Origin: Haladaptatus sp. DYF46
GTDB lineage: Archaea; Halobacteriota; Halobacteria; Halobacteriales; Haladaptataceae
DNA: 64,000 bases
Direction of reading: 5' to 3'
Assembly (NCBI RefSeq): GCF_021083305.1
Contig: NZ_JAJFAY010000001.1
Coordinates: 1,054,001-1,118,000 of the forward strand
In this document: piece by piece, positions 1 through 8,605 of the stretch
How positions within the stretch are numbered: position 1 is the stretch's first letter
Layout: each line of letters begins with the position of its first letter
Program-made: the position numbers and the translations under genes
Notes under the pieces: model-generated
What the model was told of the DNA's origin: nothing
Seen by the model: the letters and a program-made list of their open reading frames with translations, nothing else
Database searches by the model: none

Positions 1-2
1 AC

Positions 3-305
3 CTCCACCCGGACGATGAGTGGGTGTTCGACGAGGTGGCGCGGATAACCGGCGAACGCCTGATCACCGTCGAAAACGAGGTAAGCGACGAATCTGAATC
101 GGGGGAAACGGACGAATCGGACGGAAGCGAACCCGACGTGAACTACGTCCGTGACGAGTTCCCGCTGTACTACCGGAACTGGAACCGAATCTTCACCGAA
201 CGCGGGTTCGCCGAAATCGACTCCGAAACGCTCGACCGGGACACGTTTCGGGTGTTTCGTCCGGTCGAGTCCGCCGACGCCGCCGATTCCGCGTCTCAGT
301 CGTGA
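3..305 (+). CDS. Hypothetical protein, C-terminal part only
   Basis: The reading frame is open from the left edge (codons begin at base 3) to a TGA at 303-305, so the true start lies outside the window. About 100 residues are visible. A very acidic, low-complexity Glu/Ser/Asp stretch (roughly residues 26-47) is followed by an aromatic segment rich in Tyr, Trp and Arg (YVRDEFPLYYRNWNRIF). I do not recognise the family. The end overlaps the convergent downstream gene by 10 bases. Composition and codon use are typical of a halophile protein, which supports it being coding. Confidence 0.6.
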   Translation, partial: LHPDDEWVFDEVARITGERLITVENEVSDESESGETDESDGSEPDVNYVRDEFPLYYRNWNRIFTERGFAEIDSETLDRDTFRVFRPVESADAADSASQS

Positions 306-1984
306 ACCAACACGTCCACGACGCTCGGCCCGTCCTCCGCCAAGGCCGCCTCTAACGTCTCCTCGATGTCGTCGGGCGACTCCACGAAATAGCCGGACGC
401 GCCGTGGCTCTCCGCGTTCTTCGGAATGTCGACCGGGGGTTCGAAGTCCATTCCGACGTACTCGTGGTCCTCGTCCTCGCCGCCGAACAGTTTCAGCGTG
501 TTGTCCTTCAGGATGCGGTAGTTGCGGTTGTCCGGAACGACGACGGTCACGTCCACGTCGTACCGCGCCGCCGAGTAGAGCGTGTGGGGATAGTAGAGGT
601 ACGACCCGTCGCCGACGAATCCGACGACCTGTCGCGGATCGTCCGTCTCCGCTTCGGCCATCGCGGCACCGACCGCGGCGGGGAGGCCGTAGCCGAGGCC
701 ACCGCCCTTGTTCGAGATGTAGGATTCGCGTTCGAAGGGCCAGCGAAGAAGCATGACGTACTTCGAGGTGACGCCCTCGTCGACGATGTACGGCGCGGAC
801 AGCGTCTCGCGGAGGGCGTCCACGAGTTCTGCTTTCGACGCCCGCGGGCCCTCATCGTCCCCTTCGCCCATCGACGCCATCTGCTGTCGGGCGAACTCCT
901 TGAACTGCCGGACGCGTTCCAACCGCCCCGCGAGTTCGTCGTCCTCTATTTCGACCGCGTCGGCGAGTTCGTCCAGTACGAGACCCAAATCGCCGGTCAC
1001 GGCCACGTCGGCGGGTACGTTCTTGCCGACCTGCCACGGTTCGTCGTTCAGATCGATGACCGTGGCGGTATCGGGCACGAGGTCCCCGTCGTGACGCGTG
1101 AGCGTCGTGTTGGTCGAACAGCCCGCGAAGACGACGGTGTCGCTATTCATCGTCGCGGCAGCGATGTCCTCGTCCGGCGGGACGTGTGACACCCACTGGT
1201 CGTGAGTGCCGGGGAAGGGCACCTCGCAGGACAGGATTTCGGCGTGGACGCGTGCGCCGGTCGCCTCGGCCAATCTCACCGCCGCGTTCAGCGCGTCTGT
1301 GTCGGAGTACGCGTCGTGTCGGGGGACGTGGTCGCCGACGACGAGAACCGGGTCGTCGGCCTCGGCGAGCAGGTCCGCGGCGCGTTCGATTGCCGCCGGG
1401 TCGCCCGCACCCGGATTCTGAATCCGGCCGAGTCGCTCGGGTTCGGCGTCGGTTTCCGCCATCATCACGTCGAGCGGGAGCGAGAGGAAGACGGGACCGG
1501 TGGGTGGCGTCTGCGCCACGCGAAACGCCCGTCGGAGCATCGTCGGAAGCGCCTCGACGTCCGTGACCTCCGCGCTCCACTTCGTGAACTGGTCGGTCAT
1601 GGCGAGGACGTCGCCGGAGAGAATCGGTTCCTCGTGGCGGAAATCGAGGCTGTGTGCCCCCGCCGTGACGACGAGCGGCGCGCCCGTCACCGACGCACCG
1701 TAGAGGTTTCCGAGGCCGTGGGCCACGCCCGGCGCGACGTGAAGGTTGACGACGCCGACCGGACTGCCGTCCTCGCCGGCGCGGTAGTTCTTCGTGCTGG
1801 CGTATCCGGCCGCCATGCCGACCGCGATGTCCTCGTGGGGCGCGAGGACGTACTCCAACTCGCTTCCCCCCAGCGCTTCCATGACGGGGAGTTCGGTCGT
1901 TCCGGGGTTGCCGAACACGTGCCGAACGCCGTAGGATTCGAGCGCGTCGGTGAACAACTCGGCTCCCGTCCGTGATTCTGCCAT
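296..1984 (-). CDS. ThDP-dependent decarboxylase, benzoylformate decarboxylase-like
   Basis: A 562-residue thiamine diphosphate enzyme with the three usual domains. Near the N-terminus FGNPGTTELPVM and APHEDIAVGMAAGYA match the PYR domain; the Glu of PHED is the cofactor-activating glutamate. VVNLHVAPGVAHGLGNL contains the NLH that carries the catalytic His of benzoylformate decarboxylase. The cofactor motif begins at GDGSYLYYP and ends at DNRNY about 30 residues later. The family includes benzoylformate decarboxylase, acetolactate synthase and other 2-oxoacid enzymes. The GNPG(S/T)xELP pattern favours the benzoylformate decarboxylase branch, but the substrate is not determined. No FAD-specific feature was seen. 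Cytoplasmic. It is a single gene, convergent with the partial gene to its left. Confidence 0.85.
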   Translation of the reverse strand: MAESRTGAELFTDALESYGVRHVFGNPGTTELPVMEALGGSELEYVLAPHEDIAVGMAAGYASTKNYRAGEDGSPVGVVNLHVAPGVAHGLGNLYGASVTGAPLVVTAGAHSLDFRHEEPILSGDVLAMTDQFTKWSAEVTDVEALPTMLRRAFRVAQTPPTGPVFLSLPLDVMMAETDAEPERLGRIQNPGAGDPAAIERAADLLAEADDPVLVVGDHVPRHDAYSDTDALNAAVRLAEATGARVHAEILSCEVPFPGTHDQWVSHVPPDEDIAAATMNSDTVVFAGCSTNTTLTRHDGDLVPDTATVIDLNDEPWQVGKNVPADVAVTGDLGLVLDELADAVEIEDDELAGRLERVRQFKEFARQQMASMGEGDDEGPRASKAELVDALRETLSAPYIVDEGVTSKYVMLLRWPFERESYISNKGGGLGYGLPAAVGAAMAEAETDDPRQVVGFVGDGSYLYYPHTLYSAARYDVDVTVVVPDNRNYRILKDNTLKLFGGEDEDHEYVGMDFEPPVDIPKNAESHGASGYFVESPDDIEETLEAALAEDGPSVVDVLVHD

Positions 1985-2151
1985 GGCGGTGACTGGTTGC
2001 GAGCGACCAAAGGAGTTCTGGAGGTATGTAACTATTTTTTACTATCCGACGCGAGTCCCCGTGTGACACGGTATCGTCTCTGCGAGAATTTTCAAGTGTG
2101 AGGGCCTACTACCGCCGTCACCAACTGAACTCAGGTGTTTACGAAGTTACC

Positions 2152-3141
2152 ATGATTCCATCACGATATCGAAATGCGGTGCTGTTCGCGCTGCTCGCGG
2201 TAGTCTGGGGTTCGTCGTTCGTCGCCATCGAAACCGGGTTGCGGACGCTCCCCCCGGTGTTGTTCGCGGCGCTTCGCTACGACATCGCGGGCGGGATACT
2301 GTTGACCGTCGTCGCCGTCCTCGGATTCCGCCGGGACGACTTTCAGTGGCGGCCGGCCACGCGAACCGACTGGACGCTCGTCGGCGTCGGCGGCGTCTTC
2401 ATGTTCGGCCTCTACCTCGCGCTCTTCTTCACCGGACAACAGTACGTCACGAGCGGCGTCGGTGCCGTCGTGCTCAGTCTGAAACCGGTCGCCACGCCGG
2501 TGTTCGCGCTGGCGCTCCTGCCGAACGAGCGGTTCGACGCGCTCGAAATCGGGGGCATCCTGCTGGCGCTCCTCGGCGTGGTCGTCGTCGCCGACCCGAC
2601 GTCGCTCGGCGGGTCCACCGTCGGCGTCGGATTGCTGCTCGTCGGTTCCCTCGTCTTCGCGTTCGCGTCGGTGGTGACCCAGCGCCTGCGGACGACGCTC
2701 CCGGCGCTCTCCCAGCAGGCGTGGATGATGGCCGTCGGCGCGCTCGTCCTGCACGCGACGAGCGCCGCGGTTCGAGGCTGGCCGAGCGTCTCGCTCACCC
2801 GGTCCGCCGCCGTCTCGCTGGTGTACCTCGCGGTCGTCGCCAGCATCGGCGGGTACCTCATCTACTTCGACCTGCTCGGCCGAATCGGCGCGAACGAGGT
2901 CAATCTCGTGAATTACGCCGTTCCGGTGGTCGCCACGGTGTTCGGGGCGCTCCTGCTCGGCGAACCCATCACCGACGCCACGATTACGGGCTTCCTCGTC
3001 ATCGTCGCCGGGTTCGTCCTGCTGAAGCGGGCGGCCCTCAAACGCGGCGTCGTCGCGGCGCGCCGTCCGTCGCGTTCGCCTCCCGGTGCGACCTCTTCGG
3101 AGACCGTCGTCGTTTCGGGTAACGCCTACTATCGCGGATAA
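2152..3141 (+). CDS. EamA/DMT-family transporter (1 of 3)
   Basis: A 329-residue integral membrane protein of the drug/metabolite transporter superfamily, with about ten hydrophobic helices in two EamA repeats. The N-terminal repeat begins WGSSFVAIETGL and LFAALRYDIAGG, and the second ends ATVFGALLLGEPI, both typical of the family. The likely start is the ATG at 2152, because the longer reading frame from 2098 adds an untypical soluble stretch. Such proteins usually export small metabolites or amino acids; nothing here fixes the substrate. Two further EamA genes lie at 20294 and 30696. Confidence 0.88.
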   Translation: MIPSRYRNAVLFALLAVVWGSSFVAIETGLRTLPPVLFAALRYDIAGGILLTVVAVLGFRRDDFQWRPATRTDWTLVGVGGVFMFGLYLALFFTGQQYVTSGVGAVVLSLKPVATPVFALALLPNERFDALEIGGILLALLGVVVVADPTSLGGSTVGVGLLLVGSLVFAFASVVTQRLRTTLPALSQQAWMMAVGALVLHATSAAVRGWPSVSLTRSAAVSLVYLAVVASIGGYLIYFDLLGRIGANEVNLVNYAVPVVATVFGALLLGEPITDATITGFLVIVAGFVLLKRAALKRGVVAARRPSRSPPGATSSETVVVSGNAYYRG

Positions 3142-3322
3142 ACGACCGAGGTGACTGGGACGTTCCTTTCGTTTTTCGACTCGATGTCGGTTCCGATGGT
3201 GGCGTTGCCATCGAACCGTGCTCCCGACTTACCCCGTCGTTTCGGAAGAGGTAGAGATGTTAAAAACATATACACTTCAACTCGCCCGAACGTACAAGTC
3301 GAACGCCGTCGTGCCCCGTTGT

Positions 3323-3466
3323 ATGACGATTTGTCCATACTGCGAGGAGGATATCACCGACTGGGCACAGCGCCTCGAACGGGGGGCCGCTGCGAGTACG
3401 CCGAAAGTCTGGACGTGTCCCGACTGTGACCGCGTCCTCGGCATCACGGACTGGGGGGCAGCGTAG
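3323..3466 (+). CDS. Small zinc-ribbon protein
   Basis: A 47-residue protein with two CxxC knuckles (C4/C7 in CPYC and C32/C35 in CPDC), enough for one zinc site. The ATG at 3323 is chosen because the longer frame (from 3218) carries a basic, Tyr/Thr-rich leader unlike a halophile protein. An AT-rich promoter-like stretch (TTAAAAACATATAC, about 3260-3273) lies upstream. The TAG stop overlaps the GTG start of the next gene by one base (TAGTG), so the two are probably translated together. Function unknown; such mini zinc fingers are abundant in haloarchaea. Confidence 0.75.
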   Translation: MTICPYCEEDITDWAQRLERGAAASTPKVWTCPDCDRVLGITDWGAA

Positions 3467-3696
3467 TGCCGCTCGAAGGCTGGCGTCGTCGGGAGGATTT
3501 GGAAGGTGGCAAACAGATTCGAATCTGGCTGCGCGACGACGAGGATCGGGAACTGTACGTGGAAAACCTGACCTACCGCGACTCGGGGTACGCCGTCTAC
3601 GCCTACGACGTGGACGAGGACGAGTGGCGGACCATCACCGAAACCGACTCGCGGGCCGAGGCGGTCGAAGCGGCGACGGAGTGGGCGACGAGTTAG
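3466..3696 (+). CDS. Small conserved-type hypothetical protein
   Basis: A 76-residue acidic soluble protein starting with GTG at 3466, inside the stop of the preceding zinc-ribbon gene. It has a compact, likely mostly beta pattern (KQIRIWLRDD, ELYVENLTYR, YAVYAYDVDEDEW) ending in a short helix (RAEAVEAATEWA). No family is recognised. The one-base coupling suggests it works with, or is balanced against, the 47-residue zinc protein. The last four bases overlap the convergent gene that follows. Confidence 0.7.
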   Translation: MPLEGWRRREDLEGGKQIRIWLRDDEDRELYVENLTYRDSGYAVYAYDVDEDEWRTITETDSRAEAVEAATEWATS

Positions 3697-4100
3697 AGGA
3701 GTGCCCGCAGTTCGCCGCTCGGTTCGAGGGCGTCGAACTCCGCGTCAACGTCGAGCGATGAGGGGATTTCCGTGTCGGCGACATCCGACATCGCCGCAAC
3801 GTGCGAGAGATAGGACAGTCGTAAGAGCCAGAGCGCCTCGTCCACGTCGCCCGGCCCCTCGACGCGAAAGGTCGTCCACCCCGATTCGGGATAGATGTGA
3901 TGGGGACCGGTCTTCCCCTCGGCGACGAGTTCGTTACGTACCCGTCGAGGGAACGCTATGTCGAGGATTCCCCACCGATGGACGTGGCCGATTTCACGCG
4001 GTCCGAGGGAGAACTCCGTTCCCCCGTAGCGGTGTTCGCCCGTTTTCACGCCGTCCCACTCCGATACGTCCGCGACGATTATGTCGATTGTGTCGGTCAT
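3693..4100 (-). CDS. Luciferase-domain (DUF5519-type) protein
   Basis: A 135-residue soluble protein. The central run GPREIGHVHRWGILDIAFPR, followed by VAEGKTGPHHIYPESGW, matches the small 'luciferase domain' family seen in haloarchaea and bacteria, where the name does not imply light emission. The ATG at 4100 is preferred; an upstream extension to 4331 is rich in Arg/Pro/Cys and looks non-coding. The function of the family is not established. It overlaps the preceding convergent gene by 4 bases. Confidence 0.72.
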   Translation of the reverse strand: MTDTIDIIVADVSEWDGVKTGEHRYGGTEFSLGPREIGHVHRWGILDIAFPRRVRNELVAEGKTGPHHIYPESGWTTFRVEGPGDVDEALWLLRLSYLSHVAAMSDVADTEIPSSLDVDAEFDALEPSGELRALL

Positions 4101-4379
4101 CGTTACCCCCATGCCATCGCGTTTCCGACCGTGGGCGCAAACGCTCGGCATACCGGATAGTAGGTCCCTCTTCGATTTGCTCCTTTCGGGGGAAGGGCCT
4201 CCGAGACGCGAGTACGTCGGCAGTATAAGGGAACGGTTCGGGCAATACAGGGATGGCCCATGGTAGGCCACCCGTGCAAGGTTGCAGTGTCTATGAGGCA
4301 CGTCTGGGACGCCGGAAATTCGTCCCAGCATGCGATTGTCACGCGAGGTAAAAGCTACTGTTCCCCAACCAGTTCGGAC

Positions 4380-5381
4380 TTACGGAGACAACGCGGTCAT
4401 CGTCTCGCGCGCCTCCTCGACCGTCGCTCCGCGGGGAAAGCCGACCGCGACAGCATCGACGCCGTCGATGGCGGCGAACTTCCGGAACTCTTCGCGTGCG
4501 CGTTCGGGCGTACCGGAAGCGCCGAGTTGGTCCAAGAGGTCGTCGTTCACCAGTTCGGTCGCCCGTTCCTTGTCGCCGTTCGCCCACGCGGCCGAGATGT
4601 CGTACGCGACTTCCTCGTGGCCCTGTCGGGCCAGCGAATCCCGGTAGTACGTGCCCATGCCGCCGATGTAGAACGCCGCGTGTTGCCGGGCCAGTTTTCG
4701 AGCGCGTTCGCCGTCGTCCAGCGCACAGCAGGTCAGCGAGAGCGTCACTTCCACGTCGTCCACGTCGCGGTTCCCGAGGTCCGCGCCCCTCCTCAGGTCG
4801 TCGAGGCGGTCCTCCATGCCGTCCGGCGTGAACAGCGTCGCGTGCCACCCGTCGGCGAACCGTCCCACGAGTTCGACCGATTTCGGTCCCATCCCCGCGG
4901 CGTCTATCGGCGGCGGCGTCTCCGGCGGGTCACACCGCAGTCGGAAGCCACCCAACGTGAAGCAGTCGCCGTCGTAGTTCACCGTCTCGCCCGACAGCAC
5001 CGTCCGAACGATGTCGATTGTTTCGCGGGTGCGCCGAAGGGGACGGTCGAACCCCTCGCCGTGCCAGCCTTGAATGACGACCGGACCGCTCGGGCCGATG
5101 CCGACGCGAAACCGCCCGTCGGACACCTCTTGGAGCGTTGCAGCGGTTTGCCCGATGAGCGCGGGCGATCGCGAGTAGACGTTCACGATGGACGGGCCGA
5201 GGCCGATTTCGTCCGTCCCGAGCGCCATCGCCGTCAGGCTCGTCACCGCGTCGCGGCCCCACGTCTCGGGAAGCCACGCGTGGTCGTAACCCAACTCCTC
5301 CGCCCGCTGTGTCAAGTCCACGAGCGTCTCCACGCTCGGTTGCGCCGCGACCGGGAGATGAATTGCTCTCGTTGCAGCCAT
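4380..5381 (-). CDS. LLM-class (F420-dependent) oxidoreductase
   Basis: A 333-residue luciferase-like TIM-barrel enzyme. Family marks are EELGYDHAWLPETWG near residue 30, IGLGPSIVNVYSRSPALIGQ, SDGRFRVGIGPSGP and a C-terminal segment on grouping by substrate channel (GASGTPERAREEF). In archaea such proteins normally use coenzyme F420 for hydride transfer to small organic substrates, as in methylene-tetrahydromethanopterin reductase. The actual substrate cannot be read from sequence. Monocistronic as far as can be seen, with its start 119 bases from the start-distal end of the MFS gene upstream. Confidence 0.85.
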   Translation of the reverse strand: MAATRAIHLPVAAQPSVETLVDLTQRAEELGYDHAWLPETWGRDAVTSLTAMALGTDEIGLGPSIVNVYSRSPALIGQTAATLQEVSDGRFRVGIGPSGPVVIQGWHGEGFDRPLRRTRETIDIVRTVLSGETVNYDGDCFTLGGFRLRCDPPETPPPIDAAGMGPKSVELVGRFADGWHATLFTPDGMEDRLDDLRRGADLGNRDVDDVEVTLSLTCCALDDGERARKLARQHAAFYIGGMGTYYRDSLARQGHEEVAYDISAAWANGDKERATELVNDDLLDQLGASGTPERAREEFRKFAAIDGVDAVAVGFPRGATVEEARETMTALSP

Positions 5382-5499
5382 TCTGTACGAATGATTCGTG
5401 TGGACACCTATCAGTGTCGATGTTCACGATTCGGGAGTTTCCGGGAGTTGAACGCAGGGTTTTGTGAACGGCGTTTATCCCACCGGAGAGCCGGGCGCT

Positions 5500-6789
5500 T
5501 CACGCGCCGAAGGAGTTCGGTTCGACGTCGGTGACGGGCGGGAACCCGCGGAGCGAAGGAACCGCCGACCAGTAGACAGCGAGCAGACAGTACCCCAAGC
5601 CGGACAGTCCGATGACGACGGGGCTTCCGACGACGTCCCCGAGATAGCCGCCGAGGAGGTAGCCGACCGGACCGACGACGGCGATGAGGCTGCCGATGGT
5701 CGAACTCACGCGAGCGAGCAGGTCGTTCGGAACGCCGGTCTGAATCGTCGCGCTGACGAGGACGTTGTAGATGCCGAGCGGAACGGCCGCGACGCCGTAG
5801 ACGAGGAGTACCGCGGGAAACCATCCGGTACTGACGGCAGCGACCCGTCCGACCGTTGCAACGAGAAATCCGACGATCGTGACGCGCCCGAACCGGACGG
5901 ACTCGAACCGCGACGCGACGAGCGACCCGAGGAGGAGTCCGACGGTCGACGCAGCGATGAGGAGGCCGTACGTCTCCGCCCCGCCGAAGGTGTCGGCGAA
6001 CGCCGGGAGAACCGACGCCGACATGCCGGTGAACGCGGTCGCGATACCCGCCGCGACGGCCATGTGGCCGACGACGGACCCTCGAATCAGGTCGAACCCC
6101 TCGCGGATGTCCGCCGCGTACTCCCCCGCCGACGGGGACGTGCCCGTCTTCTCCGTGGCGGGGACCGAAAGGAGGAGGAAAAAGAGCCCGCCGACGGCGA
6201 ACGTCATCGCGTCGAAGACGAACAGCGCGACGGCACCCAACGCGGCGATGAGCGCGCCCGAGAACGCCTGTGCCAGCGCACCGAGCGTCTGCTGTGTCGA
6301 CGAGTCGAGCGAGTTCGCGCGCGGGAGCAGTTCGTCGTCCACGAGTCGCGGGAGGGCGGCCTTTTCCGCCGGTGCGTTGACCCGTCCGAGGAGGGAGAGG
6401 AGCGCGACGACGGTGAGGACGAGGGGAACGCTCATCGCGCCCACGTGGGACGCGAACGGAACGGCGAGGACGACGACGCCTTGGGCCGCCGCGACGAGGA
6501 CGAGCAGGCGGGAGAGGCGCGAACGGTCCACGAGCGGGCCGAAGAGGAATCCGACGATTTGCGGGAGTCGCGAGAGGAACCCGGCGACGCCGGTGTACAA
6601 CGTCGAACCGGTCAACTGGTACACCAGCCACATCGCGGCGATGAAGTACAGTTCGTCGCCGACGCCGCTGACCGTGCGGGCGAGATACAGCCGTCGGAAC
6701 CCCGTGTTGGCGAGAAGCGTCCCGGTTTTCGACGCGCCGAACCGGTCGCGCCAATCCGCCGATTCGGCCGACGAGTCGATTTCAGCCAT
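5500..6789 (-). CDS. MFS transporter
   Basis: A 429-residue major facilitator with about twelve hydrophobic helices. The N-terminal half has the pattern NTGFRRLYLARTVSGVGDELYF, common in the MFS_3 (enterobactin exporter-like) branch, and the helix 2-3 loop is basic (GPLVDRSRLSRLL). The ATG at 6789 is preferred over upstream starts. It is divergent from a winged-helix gene at 6899, and the two share one AT-rich promoter core, which suggests local control by that regulator. The exported substrate is unknown. Confidence 0.85.
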   Translation of the reverse strand: MAEIDSSAESADWRDRFGASKTGTLLANTGFRRLYLARTVSGVGDELYFIAAMWLVYQLTGSTLYTGVAGFLSRLPQIVGFLFGPLVDRSRLSRLLVLVAAAQGVVVLAVPFASHVGAMSVPLVLTVVALLSLLGRVNAPAEKAALPRLVDDELLPRANSLDSSTQQTLGALAQAFSGALIAALGAVALFVFDAMTFAVGGLFFLLLSVPATEKTGTSPSAGEYAADIREGFDLIRGSVVGHMAVAAGIATAFTGMSASVLPAFADTFGGAETYGLLIAASTVGLLLGSLVASRFESVRFGRVTIVGFLVATVGRVAAVSTGWFPAVLLVYGVAAVPLGIYNVLVSATIQTGVPNDLLARVSSTIGSLIAVVGPVGYLLGGYLGDVVGSPVVIGLSGLGYCLLAVYWSAVPSLRGFPPVTDVEPNSFGA

Positions 6790-6846
6790 ACACACCGTCC
6801 CGACGCGAGGGTGATGAGGGTTCGGTGAACGCCAGTTCTGTAAGCA

Positions 6847-6854
6847 TATAAATA
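6847..6854. promoter_or_regulatory. Shared TATA element of a divergent promoter
   Basis: TATAAATA sits in the 109-base gap between the divergent MFS and winged-helix genes. Read rightward it is about 49 bases before the regulator's ATG (expected transcript start near 6876). Read leftward, the complement TATTTATATG is about 60 bases before the MFS ATG. One AT core therefore seems to serve both directions. Confidence 0.5.
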
Positions 6855-6898
6855 CGTTTTCGGGGGATTGATGGGCGATCCCATCGAACGTCACCGAC

Positions 6899-7261
6899 AT
6901 GACGAACGGGACGGAACCCTCCATGGACGCGCTCTCCGTGCTGGGAAACGAGATTCGGATGTCCATCCTGCGGGAACTCGCCGACGCCTCGGAGACGCTT
7001 TCGTTCACCGAACTGCGCGAGCGGGTCGGGGTGCGCGACACGGGAAAGTTCAACTACCACCTGACGAAGCTCTGTGAGTACTTCGTCCGGCAAACCGAGT
7101 CGGGGTACGAGTTGGGCCACGCCGGAACGCGGGTCATCTCGGCGGCGACCCCGGTGGCGACGGACGAGTTCGAGGGCGAGGAGGACGATACGTGCCCGGT
7201 CTGCGGAGAGGAGGACTGTGAAAAGTTGTTCCACGTCCATCTGACGCCGGGGCGGTTCTGA
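6899..7261 (+). CDS. Winged-helix transcriptional regulator with C-terminal zinc motif
   Basis: A 120-residue ArsR-like winged-helix protein: MDALSVLGNEIRMSILRELA, the recognition part FTELRERVGVRDTGKFNYHL and a wing ending at GYELGHAGTRVI. This pattern matches a common haloarchaeal HTH family. The tail holds CPVC and EEDCEKLFHVH, a possible Cys/His metal site. It is transcribed away from an MFS transporter and probably regulates it or itself (inference from gene order). Confidence 0.82.
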   Translation: MTNGTEPSMDALSVLGNEIRMSILRELADASETLSFTELRERVGVRDTGKFNYHLTKLCEYFVRQTESGYELGHAGTRVISAATPVATDEFEGEEDDTCPVCGEEDCEKLFHVHLTPGRF

Positions 7262-7370
7262 CGGGACGACTCGCTCGTCGGGACGCTCGGTTCGAATCCG
7301 TTCGATCCGACGCCGCCACCGGCATGCCGCCCGGAACAAAGTATAATCCCTCACGGTCTGTCAGGTCCGT

Positions 7371-8555
7371 ATGGACGAACCCTCGAAACCGTTCGGACCG
7401 GACCGCCAGCGAGAGGTGTACGCGGGGGGAATGCTCGCCGACCAAACGCCGGACCTCCCGGCCTCTCCCGACGAACTCGCCGACCTCGCACGGGAACACC
7501 TCTCCCCGGAAGCCCACGCCTACGTCGCGGGGTCCGCCGGGTCCGAAAGTACGCAGGACGAGAATCGCCGCGCCTTCGACCGCTGGCGAATCGTCCCGCG
7601 GATGCTCCGCGACGTGTCGGAACGCGACCTGTCGGTCGAAATTTTGGGGCGGACGCTTCCCGTCCCGGTCATGCTCGCGCCGATAGGCGTCCAGTCCATC
7701 ATCCACGAGGAGGGCGAACTCGCAACCGCGCGGGCCGCCGCCGACCTCGACGTGCCGCTCGTGTTGAGTTCGGCGTCGTCCGAGACGATGGAGGACGTGG
7801 CCGACGAGTTGGGTGACACGCTCGGTTGGTTCCAACTCTACTGGAGCGCCGACCGGGACGTGACCGCGAGTTTCCTTTCGCGGGCCGAAGACGCGGGCTA
7901 CGAGGCCGTCGTCGTCACGCTCGACACGCCGATGATGGGATGGCGCGAACGCGACGTGGACCACGCCTACCTCCCGTTCCTCGACGGCGAGGGCGTGGCG
8001 AACTACCTCTCGGATCCGGCGTTCCGCGACGCGCTCGACTCGCCGCCCGAGGAGGACATGAGTTCCGCGCTCTGGCGGTTCACCGAAACCTTCGGGGACC
8101 CGTCGCTGTCGTGGGACGACCTCGATTTCCTCCGAGAACACACCGACCTGCCGATACTGTTGAAGGGAATCCTCCACCCCGACGACGCCCGCGAAGCGGT
8201 CGAACGCGGCGTGGACGGCCTCGTCGTCTCGAACCACGGGGGGCGACAGGTGGACGGCGCGATCGGCGCGCTCGATGCCTTGCCCGGCGTCGTGGACGCC
8301 GTCGGCGACGACGTTCCGGTCCTCTTCGACAGCGGGGTCCGTCGTGGGGCGGACGCGTTCCGCGCGATCGCGCTCGGTGCCGACGCGGTCCTGCTCGGGC
8401 GTCCCTACGTCTACGGTCTCGCGATCGCGGGACGCGAGGGCGTGCGGGAAGTGCTGCGGAACTTCCTCGCGGACCTCGATTTGACGCTGGCGCTGTCGGG
8501 ACACACCTCCTTCGAGGACGTGTCCCGCGCGACCCTGCGCGAAAGCAAGGAGTGA
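7371..8555 (+). CDS. FMN-dependent 2-hydroxyacid oxidase, lactate 2-monooxygenase-like
   Basis: A 394-residue TIM-barrel flavoprotein of the lactate oxidase / glycolate oxidase family. Early parts ARPVPVMLAPIG-like (LPVPVMLAPIGVQSI) bind FMN; SNHGGRQVDGAIG holds the catalytic His and substrate Arg; FDSGVRRGADAFRAIALGAD and LLGRPYVYGLA form the phosphate site. The length and the insertion MMGWRERDVDHAYLPF resemble lactate 2-monooxygenase and other long members rather than short lactate oxidases. Likely role: oxidation of L-lactate or a related 2-hydroxyacid. Substrate uncertain. Confidence 0.85.
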   Translation: MDEPSKPFGPDRQREVYAGGMLADQTPDLPASPDELADLAREHLSPEAHAYVAGSAGSESTQDENRRAFDRWRIVPRMLRDVSERDLSVEILGRTLPVPVMLAPIGVQSIIHEEGELATARAAADLDVPLVLSSASSETMEDVADELGDTLGWFQLYWSADRDVTASFLSRAEDAGYEAVVVTLDTPMMGWRERDVDHAYLPFLDGEGVANYLSDPAFRDALDSPPEEDMSSALWRFTETFGDPSLSWDDLDFLREHTDLPILLKGILHPDDAREAVERGVDGLVVSNHGGRQVDGAIGALDALPGVVDAVGDDVPVLFDSGVRRGADAFRAIALGADAVLLGRPYVYGLAIAGREGVREVLRNFLADLDLTLALSGHTSFEDVSRATLRESKE

Positions 8556-8605
8556 TCAGCGACCGAGGAAACCCTTTGAGGGTCGCGCCCGTAGCCATCA
8601 CGGGT

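Noticed and set aside
4260..5534. 424-codon open frame on the plus strand
   Set aside because: Antisense to the LLM-type oxidoreductase, with Arg-rich sequence and no motif.
7283..7310. T-arm-like GGTTCGAATCC
   Set aside because: No acceptor or anticodon arms can be drawn around it; the upstream sequence is coding.
7134..8504. 456-codon open frame on the minus strand
   Set aside because: Antisense to the FMN hydroxyacid oxidase; Arg/Val-rich shadow without motifs.
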